From Mesorhizobium loti (GTDB taxonomy: Bacteria > Pseudomonadota > Alphaproteobacteria > Rhizobiales > Rhizobiaceae): DNA of 64,000 nt. Under the pieces are notes generated by a model. The model had not been told where the DNA came from. It did not search any database and worked only from the letters and a program-made list of their open reading frames with translations. Positions 17,028-27,132 of this stretch are shown here, in pieces. The position numbers were made by a program, and so were the translations under genes. The stretch lies in NCBI GenBank assembly GCA_002356515.1, contig AP017607.1, positions 1 through 64,000 of the forward strand, read 5' to 3'. Every line of letters begins with the position of its first letter. Within the stretch, counting starts at the first letter, position 1.

Positions 17028-18212
17028 TCAGATTATCGAAAGTTCCCTAGCTGCCGCCGCAAACGCCGCCACCGCACGATCGATATCGGCGCTGGAATGC
17101 GCCGCCGACATTTGCGTGCGGATGCGCGCCTGGCCCTTCGGCACCACCGGGAAGGAAAAGCCAATGACATAGATGCCGCGCTTCAGCATGCGCGCCGCCA
17201 TCTCCTGCGCCAGTGTCGCCTCGCCCAGCATCACCGGAATGATCGGATGGTCGGCACCGGCCAGCGTAAAGCCAAGCTTGCCCATTTCAGACCTGAACCG
17301 CGCCGCATTGGCATAGAGGCGCTCGCGCAGGACGTCGCCATTGCGGATCAGATCGAACACCTTGATCGAGGCGCCGGCGATCGCCGGCATCAGCGTGTTG
17401 GAGAAGAGATAGGGCCGCGAGCGCTGGCGCAGCCAGTCGACCACCTGGCTCTTGCCTGAGGTGTAGCCGCCGGAAGCGCCGCCAAGCGCCTTGCCGAGCG
17501 TGCCGGTGATGATGTCGACCCTGCCCTCGACGCCGCAATGCTCGGCCGAACCTCGGCCATTTTTGCCGACGAAGCCGACCGCATGGCTGTCGTCGACCAT
17601 GACCATCGCATCGTATTTGTCGGCAAGGTCGCAGACGCCTTTCAGGTTGGCGATGATGCCGTCCATGGAGAACACGCCGTCGGTGGCGATCAGCCGGAAG
17701 CGGCAATCCTTGGCCTCCTTCAGCCGGGCTTCGAGATCGGCCATGTCGTTGTTGGCGTAGCGGAAGCGCTTTGCCTTCGACAGCCTGACGCCGTCGATGA
17801 TCGAGGCATGGTTCAGCGCGTCCGAGATGATGGCGTCCTCCTCGCCGAGCAGCGTCTCGAACAGACCGCCATTGGCGTCGAAACAGGAGCCGTAAAGGAT
17901 GGTGTCGTCCATACCGAGGAAGGACGAAATCGTGGCCTCGAGCTCCTTGTGCTCTTCCTGCGTGCCGCAGATGAAGCGCACCGAAGCCATGCCGTAGCCA
18001 TAGCGGTCGAGCGCGCCTTTGGCTGCGGTGCGCAATTCGGGGCTGTCGGCAAGGCCGAGATAGTTGTTGGCGCAGAAGTTCAGAACCTTGTCGCCGCCGA
18101 CCTCGATCTCGGCCGACTGCGTCGAGGTGATGACCCGTTCGGATTTGTAGAGCCCGGCGGATTTCAGGCCCGTGAGTTCGCTCGAGAGATGAGAAATGAA
18201 GGCGTCAGTCAT
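17028..18212 (-). CDS. kbl: Glycine C-acetyltransferase (2-amino-3-ketobutyrate CoA ligase)
   Basis: PLP enzyme of 394 residues (E. coli Kbl has 398) that interconverts glycine plus acetyl-CoA with 2-amino-3-ketobutyrate, the second step of threonine breakdown. It has the alpha-oxoamine synthase fold, with [15 protein letters not shown] near residue 45, [16 protein letters not shown] and the PLP lysine in [18 protein letters not shown]. The ATG at 18212 gives the family N-terminus; the 39-residue upstream extension looks non-coding. Codon use is strongly GC-ending, unlike the neighbours. The usual partner tdh is missing, so here it may act on glycine, for example from sarcosine oxidation. That link is inferred. 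Confidence 0.93.
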   Translation of the reverse strand: MTDAFISHLSSELTGLKSAGLYKSERVITSTQSAEIEVGGDKVLNFCANNYLGLADSPELRTAAKGALDRYGYGMASVRFICGTQEEHKELEATISSFLGMDDTILYGSCFDANGGLFETLLGEEDAIISDALNHASIIDGVRLSKAKRFRYANNDMADLEARLKEAKDCRFRLIATDGVFSMDGIIANLKGVCDLADKYDAMVMVDDSHAVGFVGKNGRGSAEHCGVEGRVDIITGTLGKALGGASGGYTSGKSQVVDWLRQRSRPYLFSNTLMPAIAGASIKVFDLIRNGDVLRERLYANAARFRSEMGKLGFTLAGADHPIIPVMLGEATLAQEMAARMLKRGIYVIGFSFPVVPKGQARIRTQMSAAHSSADIDRAVAAFAAAARELSII

Positions 18213-18277
18213 CAGCAAACTCAGGGCAGCACAGCCCTCCCCGCGCTGGGAGGAAGGCTCCAGAATATATCGCGGTA

Positions 18278-19237
18278 CTATGCGTAATTTATCGGGGTCG
18301 ACCATGCCGGATCGGCATGCTTCTCCCAATACAGGTCTGTCAGCCGGCGAGTCAGAGCGCCAACCTTGCCATCGCCCACTACGGTTTCGTCAATCTTGGA
18401 CACCGGCATGATCCCGCCCGCAGTGGACGTGATGAAAACCTCATCGGCACCCTTCAGCTCATTGCGATCAATGTCGCCGGCGCTGACCGAGAGGCCTAAT
18501 TCGCAGCATAGATCAAATACGGTCTGCCGGGTAATGCCGGCAAGGACGCCATAAGCCGGGGTCTTCAAGCGGCCATCTTTGACGGTGAAAACGTTGAAGC
18601 CAGGCCCTTCGGCAATGTTGTCGTTGATGTCGACGATCAATGCAGTTTCGGCACCGTAGTCGTACGCATCGAACAGTCCCTTCACGAGATCGAGCCAGTG
18701 ATAATTCTTGATGGTCGGATCGATCGATTTGGGCGGGATCCGGACGGTGTTGCTGATAGCGACATGCAGGCCGCGCTCCAGTTGCTCCTTGTTGGCGACC
18801 GACCCAAAAGGCACCGCGAATGCGATGAACCTGTTCTCCGACTGGCGCGGATCACGACTAAAGGTGGGCGAGCCGCCTCGCGTGCAGATCATCTCGACGT
18901 ACGCCGACTTGTGCCCAGATAGAGCCACACAGGTCGACAGGATTTTTTCGATCTGACTGCGGTCGTAGGGAAGCTTCATGCGCAGCTTTTCCATCCCCCG
19001 GAAGAACCGGTCCAGATGCAGGTCCAGCCTGAAGAACCTCCCGTCCCATACATGAACGGTATCATAGGTGGCATCGGAATGCAGAAAGCCCCAGTCCAGA
19101 ACGGACACCTTGGCTTCGGACATCGGCAGGTACTGACCATCCATGAAGGCCACGCCGTGAGGATATTGCCGTTGATCCTGGTGCCGCTGCTCTATGGCTG
19201 GGAGAGCCGTTGCAGATTCCGCTGCAGCAAGTGTCAT
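18278..19237 (-). CDS. Class IV aminotransferase (D-amino acid / branched-chain type)
   Basis: PLP enzyme of 319 residues, fold type IV. It has [28 protein letters not shown] near the start (cited to identify the family, longer than the key [10 protein letters not shown] core), PLP lysine in [13 protein letters not shown] near residue 185 and the phosphate loop [13 protein letters not shown]. This subgroup includes D-alanine and (R)-amine transaminases as well as BCAT, and the sequence alone does not decide. GGAGGA precedes the ATG at 19237. It lies 65 nt upstream of kbl, probably one transcript, with an Lrp/AsnC regulator immediately upstream on the same strand. Confidence 0.88.
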   Translation of the reverse strand: MTLAAAESATALPAIEQRHQDQRQYPHGVAFMDGQYLPMSEAKVSVLDWGFLHSDATYDTVHVWDGRFFRLDLHLDRFFRGMEKLRMKLPYDRSQIEKILSTCVALSGHKSAYVEMICTRGGSPTFSRDPRQSENRFIAFAVPFGSVANKEQLERGLHVAISNTVRIPPKSIDPTIKNYHWLDLVKGLFDAYDYGAETALIVDINDNIAEGPGFNVFTVKDGRLKTPAYGVLAGITRQTVFDLCCELGLSVSAGDIDRNELKGADEVFITSTAGGIMPVSKIDETVVGDGKVGALTRRLTDLYWEKHADPAWSTPINYA

Positions 19238-19566
19238 TCCTGAGTCCTCCAATCTTGCAATCCAAGCGCTCCGCACACCCGGTCACGATTTGCCGCCGCG
19301 AAACCGCCCAGCGGGTCCACGTCTCAGCAATCAAATATTGGCGCACCTCAGACCCCCAGCACGCCGCGTTGGCCAGATGTCATCAGCGCGATCGATTTAC
19401 CGCTTGAGCGGGGTCATAAGCCCTTTCGTGGCCGGCCGCCGGTCACCCGGTATGCAATTAAATCGCAGACTTCGATGCTGTGATTGCGATCAAAGTGGCG
19501 CCCCGGCCGCAATGCACGCTTCAAAAACGGGATGGGAGTGGCGGAAATGCACAGCCTTGAAAGAGG
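19238..19566. other. Intergenic region between Lrp-type regulator and aminotransferase genes
   Basis: 329 bp without a credible gene. It should hold the aminotransferase promoter and possible Lrp-type sites. I see no distinct palindrome or riboswitch-like structure. Confidence 0.4.
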
Positions 19567-20022
19567 CTACACGAGCACCCGGGGCTCAAACTTCACACGG
19601 TCCAGCGTAATCATGCTCTTGAACTTGCGGACATTGGGATTTGTGTAGAGTTTGGTCTTTACAAAAACGTCAAAGGCCTCGACGTCCTCAACTGCTACAA
19701 TAAGAACGAAGTCAGCATCACCCGTCACCATATAGCACTGAGTGACTTCTTTTGCCGCCCTCATCGCTCGTTTGAAGTCGTCAACCAGGTCTAAACGCTC
19801 GCGATCGAGTTCCACCGTTACGACCACCGTCAGCGACTTCCCGAGCGCCTTGGGATCGATCAGGGAGATATCAGCGGTGATAACGCCATCGGCGCGTAAC
19901 CTATTGACGCGGCGCATGCATGAGGCAGCAGAGGATCCGACGAGGTCCGCGAGCTCGGCGAACGACAGCCTGTTGTTTTTTTGGAGGGCGCCGAGTATCC
20001 GCCGGTCAAGGTCATCCATCAT
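19567..20022 (-). CDS. Lrp/AsnC family regulator
   Basis: Cytoplasmic regulator of 151 residues, standard Lrp length. The N-terminal HTH is DDLDRRILGALQKNNRLSF... with SFAELADLVGSSAASCMRRV, and the C-terminal RAM ligand domain includes CYMVTGDADFVLIV. I chose the ATG at 20022 behind TAGGG; the 63-residue upstream extension is not family-like. It is encoded upstream of the class IV aminotransferase and kbl in the same orientation, so it is the obvious candidate to control them in response to an amino acid. Confidence 0.92.
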   Translation of the reverse strand: MMDDLDRRILGALQKNNRLSFAELADLVGSSAASCMRRVNRLRADGVITADISLIDPKALGKSLTVVVTVELDRERLDLVDDFKRAMRAAKEVTQCYMVTGDADFVLIVAVEDVEAFDVFVKTKLYTNPNVRKFKSMITLDRVKFEPRVLV

Positions 20023-20410
20023 CTTTACCCTAGAGGCGAAAGCACGATTACGCAAAGCGATTCGAAACGCCCGTTGCAAGATCGGACGCGCAATGAAACG
20101 GTAACCCATTCGAATGGTGCCACTGTTGCAATTGTCGGCGGAAATGCGACCGTTTCGTTTCACGCAAAGTTCAAAATCGCCGAAACTATTCCAAATTAGG
20201 GCATTCTGCACATGGTATTCACCGCGGCCCTAAGTCGGCCGCCAGACGTCGCTGAAGCGAGTCAGCATGCACTCAGTCGACTAGCTTTATCACCTGGCCG
20301 ACGAGGTCGCGGCTTGGCGGGCATCTGAGACCGGTAATTTCTCTGGGGTCGCATACAGTTTTGTTAGGCCCGCGTAGTCCGTGAGCGTCGCCTTGTTCGG
20401 AGGGAAAGTG
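20023..20410. other. Intergenic region before the IS remnant
   Basis: 388 bp containing the lrp-type gene promoter side and the left edge of the decayed insertion sequence. No inverted-repeat terminus was found with confidence. Confidence 0.35.
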
Positions 20411-21780
20411 ATGGCGGTGGAATGGACGATCACGATCGAGGGCAAGAACGAGTTCGGTGACGTTTGCCGGAAGGCGGTCCGTATCGACAAGAGCCGCGAA
20501 CGTCTGTTTGACGGCGACCTCGGCCTGTCGATCGAGGATGGAAATAGACCATCATGACGGCGCTGCAGAGCGCGGTCGTGAACCACGAGCCGGCGACGTA
20601 TTCCCTCTTTTGTCGGGTCTGCCCGGATTGCCACAGTTTCGGCCGGTCAAGGACTACACGACGCGACGGATCCGGACTGTCTTTGGCATCGTGGCGGTGC
20701 GCGATCCTCGCTGGATGCTGTGTCGGGATTGTTCCCCAGGCGTGGTCGTTGCCTTTGCGCCGCTGCGGGAAACTGCCGGGATCGAGCGACATCAGAGCCG
20801 ATGGAACTGACGGCGCGGCTGGGGAGTATGATGCCGTACCGGCAGGCGGCGAGAGTGCTTGCCGAATTCCTGCCCGTTGAGCCGACCGAGACGTATGCCA
20901 CCGTGCGCAAGCGAACCATCAGGATTGGCGAACGGCTCGACGATCAGGTTGCTGAGGAAGAATTGTACGCAAGGGCGCAAACGCACGAACGACGCCAGCT
21001 TGAAATGCGGCTTCCCGGCGATCGCCGCAAAGAGTTCGTCATCAGCATCGATACTGCGCATGCTCGCAGCGCCGATTCCAATTCAGCGCGCAACTTCGAG
21101 CTCGTTGTGCCCGATGCGGCGCGGCGGGCCGGGCGAAGGTGGCGGTCGCTATTTCGTACTAGCAGCACCGACCGACGGGCAATCGGGATCACGCTCTTCA
21201 TGCTCTTCGGGAAGTAGGTTACCGCGGCTTTGGCGATGTGACCGTGATTTCGGACGGCGCCGAAATCCTGAAGCGGCTACCCCGCGCAATACCGAAGCCG
21301 ACGGCCCACATCATCGACTGGTTCCACACCGCCATGAAGGTCCAGCCGATGTAGCAGATCGCCGATCATTTGGCTCGATCCCGATCGGGTCTCTCTGAAG
21401 CGCTTCCTGCAACGACCGTGACATCAGAGCGGTGAAGTGGCGCCTGTGGCATGGGCGGGTCGATCGCACGATCACCGATTTGGAGCAACTCTTGGAGCGG
21501 GTGAGGGCTTCGCGAGGAGACAGCGAGTTCTCAATCGCCCGACTTCAAAGCCTCGGCTTGCAGCTCCTGACCTATATCCGTCCGAACCGCGGCGCGATCG
21601 TCAACTAAGGCAAGCGCTTCAAGCCGGCCTTCGCGTCGCAACGATTCTGGCTGAATCGGCGGTGAATTCACTTGTCGGCAAGCGGATGGTCAAGAAACAG
21701 CAGATGCGTTGGTCGCTCCACGGAGTTCACATGCTCATGCAGGTCAGGACGGCAAATCTCAACGGCGAGCTCACAATCGA
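20411..21780 (+). mobile_element. Decayed ISKra4-like transposase
   Basis: Forward-strand remnants of one transposase spread over several frames. In order they read AVEWTITIEGKNEFGDV, YSLFCRVCPDCHSF, RWMLCRDCSPGVVVAFAPL, ELTARLGSMMPYRQAARVL, KEFVISIDTAHARS, ISDGAEILKRLPRAIPKP, HIIDWFHTAMKVQPM and KRMVKKQQMRWSLHGVHML. The order and motifs fit ISKra4-family transposases. At least three frameshifts and several in-frame stops make it inactive. It ends about 330 bp upstream of the first soxB. Confidence 0.8.
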
Positions 21781-22106
21781 TTGCGAGCACTATTCCGACA
21801 GCCAGAGCCCAACGTGCCACCACTATTCAAGCCTAATCCGGCTCTCCTTCGCGCCGCCTGACCCCGAGAAGTTACCGGTCTCGACGAGATCGCCGAACCC
21901 GCATCCGATTCCAAATGCAGTTCGCGTGATGCAACCCCGTCATTCCACGCCCTTTTTGAAACGGCTCGGGCAGATTCTCAGATTTTTTGTGTTCGAAGCG
22001 CCATTTGCGCGATGTTACCCTAATATGCCAACATTCGGACATCTCGAAACTGCGTGTCTTGAGTGACGGAGTTGTAGTTCTGACGCTGTTATCGAGGAAT
22101 TCCGCT

Positions 22107-23357
22107 GTGAGATTTTCAGGCTTTCGCGTTCTTTCTGAAGCGCTCAAAGGTCATTCTGGATGGAAACCTTTATGGCGCAATCCTGATCCACAGCCGTTTT
22201 ACGATTACGTCATCGTTGGCGGCGGCGGGCACGGCCTCGCGACGGCTTACTACCTGGCCAAGACCTTCCGGCAATCCCGTATCGCCGTTTTGGAAAAGGG
22301 TTGGTTGGGATCCGGGAATGTTGGCCGAAACACGACAGTCATCCGTTCGAACTACCTCCTGCCCGGTAACGGGCCGTTCTACGAGTTTTCGCTGAAGCTC
22401 TGGGAGGGGCTGGAGCAGGAACTGAACTTCAATTCGATGGTCTCCCAGCGCGGCGTCATTTACCTCTTTCACTCGGATTGGCAGCGGGATGCGTATCGAC
22501 GCCGCGCCAATTCGATGGCGCTCGCCGGTGCGGACGCGCGCCTGTTGAGCCGCGAGGATCTCAAGGCTATGCTTCCTTTCCTGAACTACGACAATGCGCG
22601 CTTTCCGATCCATGGCGGCTTTATGCAGCCACGCGCGGGGACGGCACGGCATGACGCTGTCGCATGGGGCTACGCTCGTGGCGCCGATATGTACGGCGTG
22701 GACCTTATCCAGAATTGCGAGGTGACAGGTTTCCGCATCGTTGATGGCAAAATCCGTGGTGTGGAGACCTCGCGTGGCTTCATCGGTGCCAGCAAAGTCG
22801 GCGTGGCAGTGGCGGGCTCCTCAAGCCGCGTCATGGCGATGGCGGGGATGCGCCTTCCGATCGAGAGCCATGTCCTGCAGGCATTCGTCACGGAAGGTCT
22901 GAAGCCCATTATTCCCGGTGTAATCATGTTCGGCGCAGGGCACTTCTATATAAGCCAATCCGATAAGGGCGGCCTCGTCTTCTGTGGCGAAGTCGACGGC
23001 TACAACTCCTATGCGCAGCGTGGGAACTTGCCGATGGTGGAGGATGTCTGCGAAGGCGCCATGGCCGTGATGCCGATGATCGGTCGGGTGCGGCTCCTGC
23101 GGCAATGGGGCGGCGTTATGGACATGTCGATGGACGGCTCGCCAATCATCGACCGCACGGGCATCGAAGGCCTTTATTTTAACGGGGGCTGGTGCGTTGG
23201 GGGTTTCAAGGCGACGCCCGCCAGCGGCCACGCCTTCGCCCATCTTCTTGCGACCGATACCCCTCACGAGACTGCGCGCGCTTACCGACTCGATCGATTC
23301 GCAAGAGGATACTTAATCGATGAAAGCGGCGCTGGTGCGCAGCCGAATCTACAGTGA
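22107..23357 (+). CDS. soxB: Sarcosine oxidase beta subunit, operon 1
   Basis: FAD-dependent catalytic subunit of the heterotetrameric sarcosine oxidase, which oxidises sarcosine to glycine and a one-carbon unit. It is 416 residues from a GTG with GAGGA 8 nt upstream; this start matches the operon 2 SoxB residue for residue in length. It has the Rossmann motif YVIVGGGGHGLATAYYLA (about 34-51), GSGNVGRNTTVIRSNY and the RHDAVAWGYARGAD segment at about 181, which carries the His expected to bind FMN covalently. The C-terminus is GAGAQPNLQ. Close paralogue of 45842-47092. First gene of soxBDAG. Confidence 0.92.
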   Translation: MRFSGFRVLSEALKGHSGWKPLWRNPDPQPFYDYVIVGGGGHGLATAYYLAKTFRQSRIAVLEKGWLGSGNVGRNTTVIRSNYLLPGNGPFYEFSLKLWEGLEQELNFNSMVSQRGVIYLFHSDWQRDAYRRRANSMALAGADARLLSREDLKAMLPFLNYDNARFPIHGGFMQPRAGTARHDAVAWGYARGADMYGVDLIQNCEVTGFRIVDGKIRGVETSRGFIGASKVGVAVAGSSSRVMAMAGMRLPIESHVLQAFVTEGLKPIIPGVIMFGAGHFYISQSDKGGLVFCGEVDGYNSYAQRGNLPMVEDVCEGAMAVMPMIGRVRLLRQWGGVMDMSMDGSPIIDRTGIEGLYFNGGWCVGGFKATPASGHAFAHLLATDTPHETARAYRLDRFARGYLIDESGAGAQPNLQ

Positions 23358-23364
23358 GGTCAAA

Positions 23365-23655
23365 ATGCTCATTCCCCATCCAGTTCTGGGTTTGCGCGAT
23401 GCAACAGAATTTATCTATCTCGGCGCCGCCCGGCTTATCGACCGTCCAGACCCATCTGCACCCGACGCCGAGGCTGCCTTTTGCGACTATGTATATTTGC
23501 GCGACAATCCGGCGGGCGCACACCGGGAATTGTGGTTCCACGAGCACGGCGACCACTCTTGGCTGGTCGTTACGCGCGATACGATCACCCACGAAATTCT
23601 CGGCGCCGAGCTGGCCCAGGACGTGGCCCTTGCGCGTAAGAGGAGCGTAAAATGA
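23365..23655 (+). CDS. soxD: Sarcosine oxidase delta subunit, operon 1, zinc site degraded
   Basis: 96-residue SoxD from the ATG at 23365 (GAGGT upstream). The fold strings are kept (DATEFIYLG, FCDYVYLRDNPAGAHRE, WLVVTRDTITHEI). The family zinc site is CPxC near the N-terminus plus H-x3-C. Here CPHC of the paralogue is HPVL (His5, Leu8) and HTSGC is HEHGD (Cys to Asp), so three of four ligands are changed. Whether the subunit still binds metal is doubtful. It overlaps soxA by 4 nt, so the operon order and coupling are intact. Confidence 0.88.
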   Translation: MLIPHPVLGLRDATEFIYLGAARLIDRPDPSAPDAEAAFCDYVYLRDNPAGAHRELWFHEHGDHSWLVVTRDTITHEILGAELAQDVALARKRSVK

Positions 23656-26585
23656 CGCGGCTCTCAGGCGGATTAATCGACCGTACACAAACACTGAACT
23701 TCAAGTTTGACGGAAAACGTTACCAGGGGCATCCCGGCGACACGCTTGCCTCGGCGCTATTTGCCAACGGCGTTCGCCTGATTGGGCGCAGCTTCAAATA
23801 TCATCGTCCCCGCGGGGTGCTGTCCGCCGGTTCGGAGGAGCCAAATGCCTTGGTCGAGCTGCGCACCGGCCCGCGACAGGAGCCGAACACACGCGCGACA
23901 ACGGTCGAGCTGTTCGAGGGACTGGAGGCGCGAAGCCAGAATCGCTGGCCCTCGCTTGGTTTCGACGCAATGGCTATCAATGACCTGTTCTCACCGCTGT
24001 TCACAGCCGGGTTCTACTACAAGACCTTTATGTGGCCGAAAAATTTCTGGGAAAAAGTCTACGAGCCAGCCATCCGTAGGGCTGCGGGACTCGGCAGCAT
24101 CTCAATGCAGGCCGACCCCGATGCCTATGACAGGGGCTTCCTGCATTGCGACTTGCTGGTGATCGGCGGGGGTCCAGCCGGACTTGCTGCGGCGCTGACG
24201 GCCGCTCGCTCAGGCGCCCGTGTGATCCTAGCGGAGGAGGATTTCCGCCTGGGCGGGCGGCTGTTGTGCGAGACAGAAACACTGGGCGAGGCCCCGGTCG
24301 CCGATTGGATTTCGGCGGTGGAGTCAGAATTCGAGAGCCTGCCGCGTCTTCGGGTGATGAGCCGCACCACGGTTTTCGGCGTCTATGACCACGGCATCTA
24401 TGGCGCGGTGGAAAGGGTTACGGATCATCTCGCGGAGCCGGGTGACCGCGTCCGCCAGACACTTTGGCGCATCACGGCGAAACGTGCTGTCTTGGCTGCA
24501 GGCGCGATAGAGCGACCCATCGCCTTTGCGGACAATGATCGTCCTGGCATCATGTTGGCCGGCGCGATGCGGGCTTACGCGAACCGCTGGGCGGCCTGCC
24601 CATCCGAAAAGGTCGCCGTCTTTACCAACAACGAGAACGGTCACCGTACCGCGCGCGATCTCGCCGCCAAGGGTGTCCAGATCGCCGCGGTCATCGACGT
24701 GCGCCCGGAGGCCAAGGCTCGTGGTGACTACCGATTGATCGCGGGGGGCCTGGTGACTGGCTCGCGCGGCCGACTTGGCTTGACGTCGATTGAGGTTCAG
24801 ACAAACGGCAGGTCCGAATGGATCGATTGCGGCGCCCTTGGGGTCGCGGGCGGCTGGAACCCGAACGTACATCTGGCTTCGCACCATGGGGGTAAACCGA
24901 CCTGGAATGAGCTGCTGCTGGCGTTCCAGCCGGGCGAGAACGGGCCTTCCGGCTTGCTTGTGGCGGGCGCTGCTGCGGGTCGCTTTTCGACCGCAGCAGC
25001 GCTACGTTCTGGTGCTGAAACGGCGAAATGTGCGTTGGAGGACATCGGGATAGCAACAATATTGCCTAGTTTGCCGTGCCCGGAGGAGGACGCATATACC
25101 ATTGCGCCGGTGTTTCACGTGCCGGGCAGGAAACGCTCATGGGTCGATTTCCAGAACGACGTGACGGTAAAGGACATCAAGCTAGCGCATGTTGAGAACA
25201 TGCGGTCGGTAGAGCATCTGAAACGCTACACTACCTTAGGCATGGCGACGGATCAGGGCAAGACCGCCAATGTGACCGGGCTCGCGGTAATGGCGGAGCT
25301 CACTGGAAAAACAATCCGGGAAACCGGAACTACAATCTTCCGCCCCCCCTATACTCCCGTGGCACTGGCGGTCCTGGGGGGCGGAGATATAGGGCCGCAT
25401 TTCCACCCTCCCCGCTTGACGCCGACCCATCGCTGGGCCGAAGCCCAAGGCGCGGTATTTGACGAGTCCAGCCCCTGGCGGCGAGCCGATTATTTTCGCC
25501 GTAAGGGGGAAACGCACTGGCGCCAGAGTGTAGATCGCGAGGCCCAGGCCGTGCGTAGCGCGGTCGGCTTGTGTGACGTCTCCACGCTCGGAAAGATCGA
25601 CGTGCAGGGCACCGATGCGGGGCATTTTCTCGATCGTCTATACAGCAACATGATGTCGACGCTGAAGGTCGGCCGCGTTCGCTATGGGCTGATGCTGCGC
25701 GAGGACGGCTTTGCCTATGACGATGGTACCTGCGCGCGACTCGCCGATGACCATTATGTGGTCACCACAACGACGGGCAATGCGGGCCTGGTTTACCGAA
25801 ATATGAATTTCGCCCGGCAATGCCTCTGGCCCGACTTCGACGTACAGCTCATCTCCACGACCGAGGCATGGGCGCAGATTGCAGTTGCGGGGCCGAGTTC
25901 GCGCGCGCTACTCGCCCGAATCGTCGACGGGTTCGATCTGTCGAACGAGCCGTTTGCCTTTATGGCTTGCGCGGAACTAACCGTTTGCGGCGGTCTGCGG
26001 GCGCGGCTCTTCCGCGTCTCCTTCGCGGGAGAACTGGGCTACGAGATCGCGGTTCCCACTCGCTACGGGCATCCGCTGATGAAACGGCTGATGGAGATTG
26101 GTGTTGATCTAGGAGTGACGCCTTTCGGAGTAGAAGCGCTATCTGTCCTAGGAATGGAAAAGGGTCACGTCGGTGGAGCCCAGCTTAACGGCCAAACCAC
26201 CGCCGAAATGCTCGGGCTCGGCAAAATGGTGTCGCAGAAGAAAGACGCAATCGGCGCGATCATGTCTCGTCGCGAGGGGCTGGCGGGAGATAAGCGCCGG
26301 CTGGTAGGTCTTCAGCCGGTCGAGCCTGGGAGCAAGATCGTTGTCGGCTCACATCTCTTCGCCGAGGGGGCAGCATTGAACCATGATACCGATCAGGGCT
26401 GGATCACGTCTGCCTGCTATTCGCCCCATGTCGGGTCAATGATCGGGCTGGCTTTCCTTGAGAATGGCTATGAACGGTTGGACGAAGTGATCGTGGCTGC
26501 GAACCCGGTCGAAGGAGAAAGTGCACGCCTGCGCGTCGTATCGGCGCAGTTCGTTGATGCTGAAGGAGTACGCCTGCGTGGCTAA
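23652..26585 (+). CDS. soxA: Sarcosine oxidase alpha subunit, operon 1
   Basis: Large subunit of 977 residues that binds NAD and the folate-binding GCV_T-like domain. The N-terminal ferredoxin-like region has GHPGDTLASALFANG and GRSFKYHRPRGVLSAG. The dinucleotide-binding motif DLLVIGGGPAGLAAALTAA is near residue 170. The linker RYTTLGMATDQGKTAN is near 525. The C-terminal GcvT-like domain runs from about 600, with SVDREAQAVRSAVGLCDVS and GVEALSVLGMEKGHVGG. Overlaps: 4 nt with soxD and 8 nt with soxG. It is diverged from the operon 2 SoxA (988 residues) but collinear. Confidence 0.93.
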   Translation: MTRLSGGLIDRTQTLNFKFDGKRYQGHPGDTLASALFANGVRLIGRSFKYHRPRGVLSAGSEEPNALVELRTGPRQEPNTRATTVELFEGLEARSQNRWPSLGFDAMAINDLFSPLFTAGFYYKTFMWPKNFWEKVYEPAIRRAAGLGSISMQADPDAYDRGFLHCDLLVIGGGPAGLAAALTAARSGARVILAEEDFRLGGRLLCETETLGEAPVADWISAVESEFESLPRLRVMSRTTVFGVYDHGIYGAVERVTDHLAEPGDRVRQTLWRITAKRAVLAAGAIERPIAFADNDRPGIMLAGAMRAYANRWAACPSEKVAVFTNNENGHRTARDLAAKGVQIAAVIDVRPEAKARGDYRLIAGGLVTGSRGRLGLTSIEVQTNGRSEWIDCGALGVAGGWNPNVHLASHHGGKPTWNELLLAFQPGENGPSGLLVAGAAAGRFSTAAALRSGAETAKCALEDIGIATILPSLPCPEEDAYTIAPVFHVPGRKRSWVDFQNDVTVKDIKLAHVENMRSVEHLKRYTTLGMATDQGKTANVTGLAVMAELTGKTIRETGTTIFRPPYTPVALAVLGGGDIGPHFHPPRLTPTHRWAEAQGAVFDESSPWRRADYFRRKGETHWRQSVDREAQAVRSAVGLCDVSTLGKIDVQGTDAGHFLDRLYSNMMSTLKVGRVRYGLMLREDGFAYDDGTCARLADDHYVVTTTTGNAGLVYRNMNFARQCLWPDFDVQLISTTEAWAQIAVAGPSSRALLARIVDGFDLSNEPFAFMACAELTVCGGLRARLFRVSFAGELGYEIAVPTRYGHPLMKRLMEIGVDLGVTPFGVEALSVLGMEKGHVGGAQLNGQTTAEMLGLGKMVSQKKDAIGAIMSRREGLAGDKRRLVGLQPVEPGSKIVVGSHLFAEGAALNHDTDQGWITSACYSPHVGSMIGLAFLENGYERLDEVIVAANPVEGESARLRVVSAQFVDAEGVRLRG

Positions 26586-27132
26586 CCTGAAACCGCTCAT
26601 GGCGCTAGGTGCCGAAAAGCCTCGTTCCGCATCGTTTGCAACGTTGGAGATTCGTGAGAACGAGAATCTGGCGCTTGCCTCTCTTGCGCTACGCAGGGTA
26701 GCCGTTGAGCCTCAGCCGTTCGGTTTGAATTTGCCGGGGCCGGGCTGCTGGGTAGCAGATCAGGAAGTGGCAGCCTTCTGGACTGGACCGGGTCAGTGGA
26801 TGGTTGAGGCCGAAGGCCGCGCCGAAGACGACTTTGCCGCAGATCTGAAAGAGGCCGCCCGCGGCTGCTCGGTGACCGAGCAAACTGGTGGGTGGGTTGC
26901 TGTCGAAATTTTATCTCGGGCCGGCACAGGTCCCCTCGACGCATTGCTGGCGAAGCTAATCAACATCGATCTTGCGGATTTCGGTCCTGGCCGCGCGACG
27001 CGTACAGTCCTTGACCACATGACCTGTTTCGTAATCCGCCGCAGCGAAACCCATGTCGCCGTGCTTGGCGCGCGCTCGTTTGGCGCTTCGCTCTGGCACA
27101 CGCTAGAAATTGCCTCAAGGAGGATAGAGTAA
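26578..27132 (+). CDS. soxG: Sarcosine oxidase gamma subunit, operon 1
   Basis: 184-residue SoxG family protein. I chose the GTG at 26578 with AAGGAG 9 nt upstream; it overlaps the soxA stop by 8 nt, exactly as in operon 2. Family strings are WTGPGQWMVEAEG, EQTGGWVAVEI and a C-terminal GARSFGASLWHTLE. It is much more diverged from the two other SoxG copies in the window than those are from each other, so operon 1 was not the source of the orphan at 11956. Last gene of soxBDAG. Confidence 0.88.
   Translation: MANLKPLMALGAEKPRSASFATLEIRENENLALASLALRRVAVEPQPFGLNLPGPGCWVADQEVAAFWTGPGQWMVEAEGRAEDDFAADLKEAARGCSVTEQTGGWVAVEILSRAGTGPLDALLAKLINIDLADFGPGRATRTVLDHMTCFVIRRSETHVAVLGARSFGASLWHTLEIASRRIE

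Noticed and set aside
17538..18287. 249-residue plus-strand open frame inside kbl
   Set aside because: Antisense to kbl; long only because of high GC third positions.
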